Shown in pieces: positions 28,218-39,211 of a stretch of 64,000 nt of DNA. How positions within the stretch are numbered: position 1 is the first letter of the stretch; each line of letters begins with the position of its first letter. The stretch is taken from positions 4,655,001-4,719,000 of the forward strand of contig OZ014415.1 in NCBI GenBank assembly GCA_963965975.1, written 5' to 3'. A program made the position numbers and the translations under genes. This DNA is from Xestospongia bergquistia. Taxonomy: Eukaryota; Porifera; Demospongiae; Haplosclerida; Petrosiidae. The notes under the pieces were generated by a model, which was not told the origin of the DNA, searched no databases, and saw only the letters and a program-made list of their open reading frames with translations.

Positions 28218-28871
28218 CCCTTTACATGCCAAGTTTCTGCGTGGGCGTATACCGTAATTACCAAATTATTTTGCCCTGAGGTAATAAGCACGTTTTTTTA
28301 CTTCGTTTTGCGTTTTATTCATACTATCTTCATGTTGGAAGTGTTTAGAAGTCGAGTTTCTTTCATAAAGTGAATGATAAGATGGTGAGTTGTTCTTAAA
28401 CTGTACTTTTAATGTTTTACCTTTTATAAATGATTATTGTTGAATATAGTATCGGCTACATTAGTGACAACGATGAACTCTCTCAGCTCCATGTACTATA
28501 AACAGTGTACTATATACTATTGTTCTATATTTTAATGATTGTTGTTAAATGATAATAATGAATAGTTGCATGTTTACTTTGTAGCTTCACACTTACCTTT
28601 GATCGAGTGACGCGCTTGACAATCAAAATGATACAAAGATGAGTTTTCAAGCATAGATGGTCTGAAAGCAAGAGCGAAGAGACAAAGCAGCTACTTTGGT
28701 ATTTCTACCTTGCAACCCAGCTACCTGAAGCATGACTAGCTAAAAAAGATGCTTCCACAAAGCAAACCAGAGCGCCAAACTCGGTATAAAGCAGACGACG
28801 AGTATACTCGTCATTGGGAATTACGCCCACTTTTTTAATGACGAGTATACTCGTCAACGGGAAGTAAAGGG
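28218..28871 (-). mobile_element. piggyBac-type MITE, copy 1
   Basis: A 654-bp insertion in the satellite with TTAA on each side (28214-28217, 28872-28875) and inverted ends CCCTTTAC...GTAAAGGG. Near the right end are two copies of the perfect 16-bp palindrome GACGAGTATACTCGTC (28797-28812 and 28840-28855). It has no coding capacity that I can recognise. The same element occurs in the opposite orientation at 42399-43053. The strand given is arbitrary and relative to that copy. Confidence 0.92.
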
Positions 28872-28875
28872 TTAA

Positions 28876-31800
28876 CACTCTAAAGTCTTTAAATTAAAGA
28901 CTTTGGAAGATTTAGGCTATTGAGAGAAGGTTATAAAGTAAACTGCTCAGTCTAAAGGACTTTATGGCACTAACTATATAAACAGCTATTAACAGTTTAG
29001 TAAGTTAGTTTGCATTAACGGTCGAAAGTCTTTAAGAGAAAGAGTTTAGAATGTTTACACTGTTGAGAGATTTCTATAAAGTAAACTGCTCAATCCATAG
29101 GACTTTATGGCACTAACTAAATAAACAGCTATTAACAGTTTAGTAAGTTAGTTTGCGTTAACGCTCTAAAGTCTTCAAGTTAAAGACTTTAGAAGGTTTA
29201 GACTATTGAGAGAAGTTTATAAAGTAAACTGCTCACTCTAAAGAACTTTATGGCTCTAACTAAATAAACAGCTATTAACAGTTTAGTAACTTAGTTTGCA
29301 TTAATGCTCTAAAGTCTTTAAGATAAAGACTTTAGAAAGTTTAGACTATTGAGAGATTTTTATAAAGTAAACTGCTCAGTTTATAGGACTATATGGCACT
29401 AACTAAATAAACAGCTATTAACAGTTTAGTTAAGTTAGTTTGCATTAACGCTCTAAAGTCTTTAGTTTAAAGACTTCAGAAGGTTTAGACTATTGAGAGA
29501 AGCTTATAAAGTTATCAGCTCAGTCTAAAGGACTTTATGGCACTAACTAAATAAACAGCTATTAACGGTTTAGTAAGTTAGTTTGCATTAACGCTCTAAA
29601 GTCTTTAAGTTAAAGACCTTAGAAGGTTTAGACTATTGAGAGAAGTTTATAAAGTAAACTGCTCAGTCTAAAGGACTTTATGGCACTAAGTAAATAAACA
29701 GCTATTAACAGTTTAGTAAGTTAGTTTGCATTAACGCTCTAAAGTCTTTAAGTTAAAGACTTTAGTAGGTTTAGACTATTGAGTGAAATTTATAAAGTAA
29801 ACTGCTCAGTCTAAAGGACTTTATGGCACTAACTAAATAAACAGCTATTAACAGTTTAGTAAGTTAGTTTGCATTAACACTCTAAAGTCTTTAAGTTAAA
29901 GACTTTAGAAGGTTTAGACTATTGAGAGATGTTGATAAAGTAAACTGCTCAGTCTAAAGGACTTTATGGCACTAACTAAATAAATAGCTATTGACAGTTT
30001 AGTAAGTTAGTTTGCATTAACGCTCTAAAGTCTTTAAGTTAAAGACTTTAGAAGGTTTAGACTATTGAGAGAAGTTTATAAATAAAATTGCTCAGTCTAA
30101 AGGTCTTTATGGCACTAACTAAATAAACAGCTATTAACAGTTTAGTAAGTTAGTTTGCATTAACGCTCTAAAGTCTTTAAGTTAAAGACTTTAGAAGGTT
30201 TAGACTATTGAGAGATGTTTATAAAGTAAACTGGTCAGTCTAAAGGACTCTATGGCACTAACTAAATAAACAACTATTAACATTTTAGTAAGTTAGATTG
30301 CATTAACACTCTAAAGTCTTTAAATTAAAGACTTTAGTAGGTTTAGACTTTTGAGAGAAGTTTAAGAAGTAAACTGCTCAATCTAAAGGACTTTATGGCG
30401 CTAACTAAATAAACAGCTATTAACAGTTTAGTAAGTTACTTTGCATTAACTCAGTCTAAAGGAGTTAATGGGACTAACTAATAAAACTTCTATTAACAGT
30501 TTAGTAACTTTGTTTTGATGATGCTCTAAAGTCTTTAAATTAATGACTTTAGAAAGTTTAGACTTTTGAGTGAATTTTATAAAGTAAACTGCTCAATATA
30601 AACGACCTTATGGCACTAACTAAATAAACAGCTTTTAACAGTTCAGTAACTTAATTTGCATTAACGATCCAAAGTCTTTAAGTTAAAGACTTTATAAAGT
30701 TTAGACTATTTAGCGAAGTTTATAAAGTAAACTGCTCTGTCTAAAGGACTTTATGGTACTAAGTAAATAAACAGCTATTAACAGTTTAGTAAGTAAGTTT
30801 GAATTAACGATCTAAAGTATTTAAGTTGAAGAATTTAGAAGGTTTAGACTGTTTAGTGAAGTGTATAAAGTAAACTGCTCAGCCTAAAGGACTTAATGGG
30901 ACTAAGTAAATAAACTGCTACTGACAGTTTAATAAGTTATTTTGCATTAACGCTCCAAAGTCTTTAAGTTAAAGACTTTATAAGGTTTAGATTATTGACT
31001 GAAGTTTATAAAGTAAAATGCTCAATATAAAGGTCTTTTTGGCATTAACTAAAGCAACAGCTATTACGACTTCAGTAAGTTTGTTTGCATTAACGCTCTA
31101 AAGTCTTTAAGTTAAAGACTTTAGAAAGTTTAGACTATTGAATGAATTTTATAAAGTAAACTGCTCAGTCTAAAGGACTTTATGGCACTAAATAAATAAA
31201 CAGCTATTAACAGTTTAGTAAGTTAATTTGCATTAACGCTCTAAAGTCTTTAAGTTAAGGACTTTTGAAGGTTTAGACTATTGAGTGAAGTTTATAAAGT
31301 AAACTGCTCAGTATAAAGGTCTTTATGGCACTAACTAAGTAAACAGCTATTAAAAGTTTAGTAAGAGTTTTTGCATTAACGCTCTAAAGTCTTTAAGTTA
31401 AAGACTTTAGAAGTTTTAGACAATTGAGTGAAAACTATAAAGTAAACTGCTAAGTGTAAAGGACTTTATGGCACTAACTAAATAAGCTTCTATTAACAGT
31501 TTAGTAAGTTAGTTTGCATTAACGCTCTAAAGTCTTTAATTTAAAGACTTTAAAAGGTTTAGACTATTGAGTGAAGTGTATAATGTAAGGTGCTCTGTTT
31601 GAAGGACTTAATGGGACTAACTAAAGAAACTGCTACTAACATTTTAGTAAGTTTGTTTGCATTAACGCTCTAAAGTATTTAATTTAAAGACTTTAGAAGG
31701 TTTACACTATTTATTCATGTTGATAGAGTAAACTGCACAGTCTAAGGGACTTTATGGCACTAATTAAATAAACAGCTATAACAGTTTAGGAAGTTTTTTG

Positions 31801-33745
31801 CATTAACGCTCTGGAGTTTTAAGTTAAAGACTTTAGAAGGTTTAGACTATTGAGTGAATTTTATAAAGTAAACACTCAGTCTAAAGGTTTTAATGGGACT
31901 ATCTAAGCACACTGCTATTAACAGTTTAGAAAGTTTGTTTGCACTAACGCTATAAAGTCTTTAAGTTAAAGACTTTAGAAAGTTTAGACTATTGAGTGAA
32001 TTTTATAAAGTAATCTGCTCAGTCTAAAAGACTTAATTGGACTAACTAAACAAACTGCTACTAACAGTTTAGTAAGTTTTTTTGCATTAACGCTCTAAAG
32101 TCTTTAAGTCAAACACTTTATAAGGTTTTGGCTATTGACTGAAGTTTATAAAGTAAAATGTTCACTATAAAGGTCTTTATAGCACTAACTAAATAAACAG
32201 CTATTAACAGTTTAGTAAGTTGGTTTGCATTAACGCTCTAAAGTCTTTAAGTTAAAGACTTTAGAAGGTTTAGACTATTGAGTGAAGTTTATAAAGTAAA
32301 CTGCTCGGTGTAAAGGTCTTTATGGCACTAACTAAATAAACAGCTATTAAATGTTTAGCAAGTTTGTTTGCATTAACGGTCTAAAGTCTTTAAGTTAAAG
32401 ACTTTAGAAGGTTTAGACTATTGAGTGAAGTTTATAAAGAAAACTGCTCAGTCTAAAGGAATTAATGGTACTAACTAAATAAACTGCTACTAACATTTTA
32501 GTAAGTTTGTTTGCATTAACACTCTAAAGTCTTTAAGTTAAAGACTTTAGAAGTTTTAGACTTTTGAGTGAAGTGTATAAAGTAAGCTGCTCAGTGTAAC
32601 GGCCTTAATGGGACTAATTAAAGAAACTGCTACTAACAGTTTAGTAAGTTTGTTTGCATTAATGCTCTAAAGTGTTTTAGTTAAAGACTTAAAAAGGTTT
32701 AGACTATTGAGTGAATTTTATAAAGTAAACTGCTCAGTATAAAGGTCTTTATGGCACTAACTAAATAAACAGCTATTAAATGTTTAGTTAGTTTTTTGCA
32801 TTAACGCTTTAAAGTCTTTTAAGTTAAAGACTTTAGGAGGTTTAGACTTTTGAGTGAAGTTTATAAAGAAAACTGCTCAGTCTAAAGGACTTAATGGGAC
32901 TAACTATACAAACTGCTACTAACAGTTTAGTAAGTTGGTTTACGTTAACTGTCGAAAGTCTTTAATTGAAAGTCTTTAAAGGTTTAGACTATTGAGTGAA
33001 TTTTATAAAGTAATTTGCTAAGTCTAACGGACTTACTGCAACTAACTAAATAACCTGCAATTAACAGTTTAGTAAGGTGGCTTGCATTAAGTGTCTAAAG
33101 TCTTTAATTTAAAGACTTTAGAAGGTTTAGACTATTGAGTGATTTTTATGAAGTAAATTGCTCCGTCGAAAGGACTAATAGGACTAACTCATCAAGCTGC
33201 TACTAACAGTTTAGTAAGTTGTTTGCATTAACGCTCTAAAGTCTTTAATTTAAAGACTTTAGAAGGTTTAGACTATTGAGGGATTTTTATAAAGTAAACT
33301 GTTCAGTCTAAAGGACTTAATGGCACTAAATAAATAAACTGCAATGAACAGTTTAGTAAATTGGTTTGCATTAACGCTCTAAAGCCTTTAATTTAAAGAC
33401 CTTAGAAGGTGTAGACTATTGAGAGAAGTTTATAAAGTAAACTGCTAGGTGTAATGGTGTTAATGGGACTAACTCAAGAAGCTGCTACTAACAGTTCAGT
33501 AAGTTGGTTTGTATTAACGCTCTAAAGTCTTTAATTTAAAGACTTTAGAATGTTTACACTATTGAGTGAAGTTTATAAAGTAAACTGCTCAGTCCAAAGG
33601 ACTTAATAGGACTAACTAAATAATCTGCAATTAACAGTTTAGTAAGTTTGTTTGCATTAACGCTCTAAAGTCTTTAATTTAAAAGTTTATAAGGTTTAGA
33701 CTATTGAGTGAAATTTATAAAGTAAACTGCTCAGTCTAAAGGACT
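28876..33745. repeat. Satellite array, block C (homogeneous to diverged)
   Basis: Same monomer and orientation as blocks A and B. Up to about 30445 the monomers resemble the main array. At about 30449 a truncated monomer (CATTAAC joined directly to TCAGTCTAAAGG) marks a switch to a diverged type with CTTAATGGGACTAAC, TTGAGTGAA and, further right, CTTTAATTTAAAG. Divergence between neighbours is clearly higher here, as is typical of satellite edges. The block ends at the TA target of the pogo element. Confidence 0.95.
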
Positions 33746-33771
33746 TAAAGTCGAAAATCAATGGACGGACA

Positions 33772-35035
33772 AATCTATTTTCAGACACTTTTTCTTCTAA
33801 AAATTTGAAGATAGCTTATTGCTTCCATACAATGTGGCTCTTGGTTATGCTCAATGAATACACTTTCCTTGCACAGTTTCCTAACTAAACTCCGTGTTGT
33901 GAACGAGCTCCGTTTTTGGTGCTTTTACAGACTTGAATGTATTCGTGGTATGATTTGGCGGACAACACAACCTCAAGTCTAAACGTTAACTAGGAGTTTT
34001 CTGTCAGTTTCTGAGTCTTTCTCTTTCTGTCAACTAAATCTACCTCAAGTTAAACCTTAGGCAGGACTCTCTTGTATTAACTATCGTGGAAAGAATCAAA
34101 CATGGTAATTTGTGATAATTTATAGATGTCAATGTGGAAGACTTGATGGCTTGAGCTATGTGTTTGTAATACCTTAGTCAACCCTGGCCATTTTAGTGAT
34201 TAGTAAATATGTCTGTAATAACAGAGTCAGTTCACTTTTTTAATAATAAGAGTGTTGTACTAAGGCTTAATAGCTGCTTGACTTTATGACTAACTTTACT
34301 GTAAGTAGGTAAACATGTGATAGATATTTGATTTATAATAATCTGAGTGAAATAAATTTTTAAATGATAATCAATTAACTATATGACAATATTATTGGTT
34401 TTAATACCTTTGAGAAAAAAAGATAAAGTCATCACATAAACTAAAATATGTCATAGACCATCTATTATACTATAGGTATGATGTCATAGTCACAAAAATA
34501 GGAGGAAGGGTAGGCAGATAACATGTTAAAGTCACTAGTCACTATTTTGATAGAGAAATGAGTTCTAATGAGTTGCTTATTCAAAATTCATGATATGATC
34601 AAAGGCTCTAAATAATTGCAGTATATAGTTATATCACATGTAGTCATTGGTGCAATGTATAGTCTTTGTTATGAAGTAGAGAAGAGATGTATACCTTCAA
34701 GCATACTAGTAGACATATCTGCCTTACTTATTTGTTTTCATCTGGTCTTATTGAATCTTCAGAATGCAATAGTCCACTACAATGAGCTAGAGTCTTTCTA
34801 TGTTTTATACATAACAAGGAGTCTCTCTACAAAGCTATGACAATTAGTATAAGATTGTGAAAAACCTTTGTACAAATGACTTATTGCAAACCATAAAGTT
34901 TATGTGCTTAATTGGGTGCTGAGACAATTAATTGTTTGAAAACATGCAAGTCCGTTTTTAAGTGCTCCTGACATGAGTCTATTTTTCTTTGTTTATATAT
35001 GATTTATTATGTTATAGTTACATCTTCTTTAATAG
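33772..35035 (+). other. 5' region of the pogo element, no gene recognised
   Basis: AT-rich unique sequence between the left end of the element and the first recognisable transposase exon. A short open frame (34616-34840) has no recognisable domain and I treat it as chance. A likely splice acceptor (TTCTTTAATAG, ending 35035) precedes the first coding exon, so an untranslated or short coding first exon is expected somewhere here. I could not locate its donor or the start codon. Confidence 0.5.
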
Positions 35036-36916
35036 CCTAGGTTATCCTCTGGAGGAAAAAAGCCAAGGAATAGGGACTACAAGCGGTGGAGTGAGACCCA
35101 GTTACATATAGCAGCAAAGGACGTGGCTAAAGGACGATTTACTCTTAGAAAAGCTGCTGAAATGTATAATGTGCCAAAGTCAAGATTATGGGACCGAGTG
35201 TCTGGTAATGTCTCTTTTGGTGCTCACAGTGGACCCCCTCGATACTTAAATGACATTGAAGAAGAAGAACTAGTAACATTTTTGGTAGGTTCAGCTAAGA
35301 TTGGCTTCGCTCGGACAAAGGAACAAGTTCTTTGTATTGTTAGAGCAGCACTAGCAAAGAAACGTCAATGTGAAGTTGAAGATGTCAATGTCATTACTGG
35401 TTGGTGGGGCTCATTTGTGAAGCGGCATCCAAAACTACGATTAAGATATGGATCCAAATTAGCATATCGTAGAGCTATTGCAGCTAACCCAGATGTCATA
35501 AATCGATATTTTGACTTGCTTGAAGAAACATTGAAGTCTAATAATTTGCTTGAATGACCAATGCTGATTTTTAACTGTGATTAGAGCGGGTTCCCATTGG
35601 AACATAAACCTGGCAAAATAATTGGAGTACAAGGTCAGAGAGATATTTCCTGTATTACTAGTGGTGATAAAGCCCAAATTACTGTTTTGTCAGCATGCAG
35701 TGCTTCTGGTTACCTTTTGCCTCCGATGATAATTTTTGATCGGAAAAAACTCAAGGCCAATTTCACAAAAGGAGAAATCTCAGGTACTGCATAAGGGGTG
35801 TCTAAAAATGGATGGATAGATTCCGAATTGATTCAGGAATGGTTTACTAATCACTTCTTACTTCACATCCTTCCACAGCGACCCATCTTGTTACTCCTGG
35901 ATGGACATTCTTCACATTACCAACCTCAATTGATCAGGACAGCTGCTGCAAATCAGATCATCTTATTTTGCTTGCCACCTCATACAACTCATTTGTGTCA
36001 ACCGTTGGACAGGTCATGTTTTAGCCCCTTAAAAAAGGCATACAGTAATGAGTGTCATCTCTACATGTCCTGTAATCCTGGGAAAGCTGTTAATAGATTT
36101 AATTTCACCGAAACGTTTAGTCGAGCCTGGACAAAGGCGATGACACCAGCTAATATTGTTGCTGGGTTTAGATCCACTGGTATATACCCCCTCAACAGGT
36201 ATGCAGTATTACGTTACTTGCAACTTGAGGAGGATGGGAAAATAGATATGATAACCTCCAAGATGAGACTGTTTCTTCCTCTGTATAGCCCAGCTAAATC
36301 TCATCCTCATACCTGTATTACTTCCGATAGTGAAAGCATTGATTATAATGAGAAAGACACTTGTAGTGAAGACAGTACCTGTGGTTACTATGGTAACTTT
36401 TCTGAAGACGAAGATTACATTACAAAAGTTCAGCCATCTACTCTTCATGATTTTCTTACTTTACCTCAGCTACCAAGTAATGAGAAAAAGACAAACCACA
36501 GTGCTCGTGTTTTAACAAGTTCTGAAAATCTTCAGTTGATAAGAGAAAAAGAAATGAAGAAAGCAGATGAATTAAAAGCTAAAGATCTTAGAAAGCAACA
36601 GCGAGAAAAGAAGGCAATGGAACGAGAACAGAAAAAGAAGATGGTAGAGGAGAGAAAGCTTAAAAGAGCAGTTGAAAAAGCCGAGAAAGAGAGACAAAAG
36701 AAAGAAAAAAAACAAAGTGAACAGAGTACATCAAAATTTGATTTTACAGAAGAAAGCACAGTCGGTTTTCTAGGAAGTATGAGAATGGTTATGATCTACC
36801 TGACATCAGATATGAAAACTGGAAAAAAATATTCCATCCTGAAGAATTATCTTTAGATGCTACAGCATGTAAATCCAGTGATGGAGACATCAGTGTCAGT
36901 GAAGTAGATGAGAATA

Positions 36917-37740
36917 GTAAGTGATACAGCCTGAGGTTAATTATACTTTGAATTTATGGCTTGCTATTTTAGAAAGTGCACTAGAACAGTCACCAAAAGT
37001 TCTCAAATTTCCAGTATGTGTAATGTATATATATATTTTAGTATTTTTGAGTTAATTATCCTTGTTACAGGGAGGAAGAGATGTACCAGAAGTACTAGCA
37101 AGAGAAGTGAAGAAGAGATAGGACTCTATGAATATGACAAGAATGGACTCAGTGATAATGGTATGTGACATTATATTATAATTAACCCTTTAATAGTGGC
37201 TTGCCATTTTAGAAACTACACTAGAGCAGTCAAAGACATTACCTAAAAATTCTCAAATTTCCATTATGTGTAATGTATATATATTGAAGTATTTTAAAGT
37301 TAATTATCCTTGTTACAGGGAGGAAGAGATGTACCAGAAATACTAGAAAGAGAAGTGAAGAAGAGGTAGGACTCTACGAATATGACAAGAATGGACTCAG
37401 TGATAATGGTATGTGACATTATGTTATAATTAACCCTTTAATAGTGGCTTGCCATGTTAGAAACTACACTAGAGCAGTCAAAGACATTACCTAAAAATTC
37501 TCAAATTTCCAGTATGTGTAATGTATATATATTGAAGTATTTTAAAGTTAATTATCCTTGTTACAGGGAGGAAGAGATGTACCAAAAGTACTAGCAAGAG
37601 AAGTTAAAAAAAGATAGGACTCAGTGAATATGACAAGAATGGACTCAGTGATAATGGTATGTGACATTATACTATAATTAACCCTTTAATAGTGGCTTGC
37701 CATTTTAGAAACTACACTAGAGCAGTCAAAGAATAACCTG
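36917..37740 (+). repeat. Three tandem 248-bp exon-plus-intron units
   Basis: Exons at 37071-37160, 37319-37408 and 37567-37656 are each exactly 90 nt and start 248 bp apart. Each is bounded by CTTGTTACAG and GTATGTG. The first is entered from donor GTAAGT at 36917, and the introns are 154, 158, 158 and 141 bp. All junctions are phase 1, so any number of copies keeps the frame. Each encodes a basic-to-acidic segment (RKRCTRSTSKRS, then EEEIGLYEYDKNGLSDN). Copies 1 and 2 are open; copy 3 has GAA changed to TAA. The introns are repeated as well as the exons, so the unit was duplicated as genomic DNA. Confidence 0.9.
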
Positions 37741-37797
37741 ACAACCAGTATCAAAATATTCACAATATAATAATACAATTCATGTATTTCATTACAG

Positions 37798-37952
37798 AAA
37801 AACTATCAGCATGTTCTAATAATTTATGTTTTCACACTAAAGCGACTAATTGGGTGGAATGTGAAAAATGCTTCCAGTGGTACCACATGGTATGTGTTGG
37901 GATCAAGAAAGAAAAATCACTAAATTTTGTTTGTTTTATGTGTGACATATAA
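37798..37952 (+). CDS. Terminal PHD-finger exon of the pogo transposase
   Basis: Begins after acceptor TTTCATTACAG, enters in phase 1 to match the donor of the third small exon, and ends with TAA at 37950-37952. It encodes KLSACSNNLCFH, then NWVECEKCFQWYHMVCVG, then NFVCFMCDI. The spacing of Cys and His with the aromatic FQWYH is the C4HC3 pattern of a PHD finger, a zinc fold that usually reads histone H3 tails. In a transposase it could guide integration or chromatin binding, but that is inference. An AATAAA lies 64 bp after the stop. Confidence 0.85.
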
Positions 37953-38015
37953 TAATTAACTACTAGACTTTTTGTAGTAAAATTATTTTTTCATGCACAG
38001 TGAATTTGAATAATT

Positions 38016-38021
38016 AATAAA
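38016..38021 (+). promoter_or_regulatory. Polyadenylation signal AATAAA
   Basis: AATAAA 64 bp downstream of the transposase stop codon, with a second AATAAA near 38051 and GT-rich sequence between. The position is right for the 3' end of the pogo transposase transcript. Confidence 0.55.
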
Positions 38022-38481
38022 GAGTATTTGTGATTGTGAAATTTGAGTTAATAAATATCAAGAACTTATCACCTACTTTAGAAAAGAACTTCTCTTAAAT
38101 GTCCGTTTATTCGTCCATGAGTTCATGTTTTCAAAGAGATGTATATTCAGAACTGTACGTAGAAATTTCTCCAAATTTTGACAGTTAATTCTTTACATAT
38201 TATATACTGTTCAAAAGCAGAGATAACGTTCAAGCTATAATTGTTATCAAGATATGGTCATCGTTCAAATCTACATAAGAATGTCCGTTTTATCATGATC
38301 TCAAGTGTACAGGATATATGCTTGTAAATTGTGCAAAAAGATTTCTTTTTCAGTATATTCTTTGCAATAACTATATGATGGATTGGGGCACTCGAAGCTG
38401 GTGTTGAAAGTCAGCTTCGAATGCTCTGTTTATTTAAAAACAGTAAAAACACCAGAGTGTCCGATCATTGAGCCACGCCTC

Positions 38482-39211
38482 TAATGGGACTAACTAAATA
38501 AACTGCAATTAACAGTTCAGTAAGTTGGTTTGCATTAATGCTCTAAAGTCTTTAAGTTGAAGACTTTAGAAGGTTTAGACTATTGAGTGAAGTTTATAAA
38601 GTAAACTGCACAGTCTAAAGGACTTAATGTGACTAACTAAATAAACGGCTATTAACAGTTTAGTAAGTTGGTTTGCGTTAACGCTCTAAACTCATTAATT
38701 TAAAGACTTTAGAAGGTTTAGACTATTGAGTGAAGTTTATAAAGTAAACTGCTCAGTCTAAAGGACTAAATGGGACTAACTAAATAAAGTGCAATTTACA
38801 GTTTAGTAAGTTGGTTTGCTTTAACGCTTTAAAGTCTTTACTTTTAAGACTTTAGAAGGTTTAGACTATTGCGTGAAGATTATAAAGTAAATTGTTCAGT
38901 CTAAAGGACTTAACGGGACTAACTAAATAAACTGCTATTAACAGTTTAGTAAATTCGTTTGCATTAAGGGTCTAAAGTCTTTAATTTAAAGACTTTAGAA
39001 GGTTTAGACTATTGAGTGAAGTTTATAAAGTAAACTGCTCAGTCTAAAAGAGTTAACGTTACTAACTAAATAAACTGCAATTAACATTTTAGTAAGTTGG
39101 TTTGAATTAACGCTCTAAAGTCTTTAATTTAAAGACTTTAGAAGGTTTAGACTATTGAGTGAAGTTTATAAAGTAAACTGCTCAGTCTAAAGGATTTAAT
39201 GGTACTAACTA
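38482..39211. repeat. Satellite array, block D (diverged)
   Basis: About five monomers of the diverged variant (ATGGGACTAAC, TTGAGTGAAG, CTTTAATTTAAAG) between the pogo element and the Tc1/mariner-type element, same orientation as block C. It ends at the TA (39210-39211) used by the next insertion. Confidence 0.95.

Larger units (their letters stand above)
35036..37952 (+). pseudogene. pogo-type DDE transposase with PHD finger, multi-exon, broken
   Basis: Would bind the element's ends and catalyse cut-and-paste transposition in the nucleus. Exon 35036-36916 encodes a psq/CENP-B-like helix-turn-helix (RWSETQLHIAAKDV, FTLRKAAEMYNVPKSRLWD), a second DNA-binding region (GWWGSFVKRHPKLRLR) and a DDE_1 catalytic core. 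The triad appears as NCD (about 35579), LLLLDGHSSHY and QPLDRS. A long Lys/Glu-rich coiled coil follows (about 36540-36720). Then come three 90-nt exons and a PHD-finger exon. Damage: in-frame TGA at 35555-35557, TAG directly after the first catalytic Asp, TAA near 35792, a 1-nt frameshift around 36760-36771 (after which YENGYDLPDIRYENWKKIF reads in a new frame), and a TAA in the third small exon. The catalytic residues survive, so loss is fairly recent. The start codon was not found. Confidence 0.88.
33748..38481 (+). mobile_element. pogo/Tigger-type DNA transposon, 4.7 kb
   Basis: The satellite phrase GGACTTA|ATGGGAC is split at a TA that is duplicated at both borders (33746-33747 and 38482-38483). 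Ends form an imperfect inverted repeat of about 24 bp sharing TCAATG..CGGACA and an outer CG. A TA target and an internal DDE_1-type transposase fit the pogo branch of Tc1/mariner. The stretch 33772-35035 contains no coding sequence I can identify and should hold the promoter and 5' exon(s). 37953-38481 is 3' sequence with two AATAAA signals and, near the end, a hairpin with CGAAGCTG/CAGCTTCG stems. Confidence 0.88.

Noticed and set aside
1..33745. Regular palindromic repeats resembling a CRISPR array
   Set aside because: The whole 143-bp monomer is conserved, not a short repeat with unique spacers, and the context is eukaryotic. It is satellite DNA.
34616..34840. 74-codon open frame upstream of the pogo transposase
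   Set aside because: No motif, no splice context that joins it to the transposase, ordinary AT-rich composition. Treated as chance.
36209..36759. Minus-strand open frames opposite the transposase coiled coil
   Set aside because: Phe/Ser/Leu-rich shadows produced by Lys/Glu-rich codons on the plus strand.
33748..38481. Domesticated CENP-B-like host gene
   Set aside because: Terminal inverted repeats, TA duplication and several stop codons show an ordinary dead transposon.
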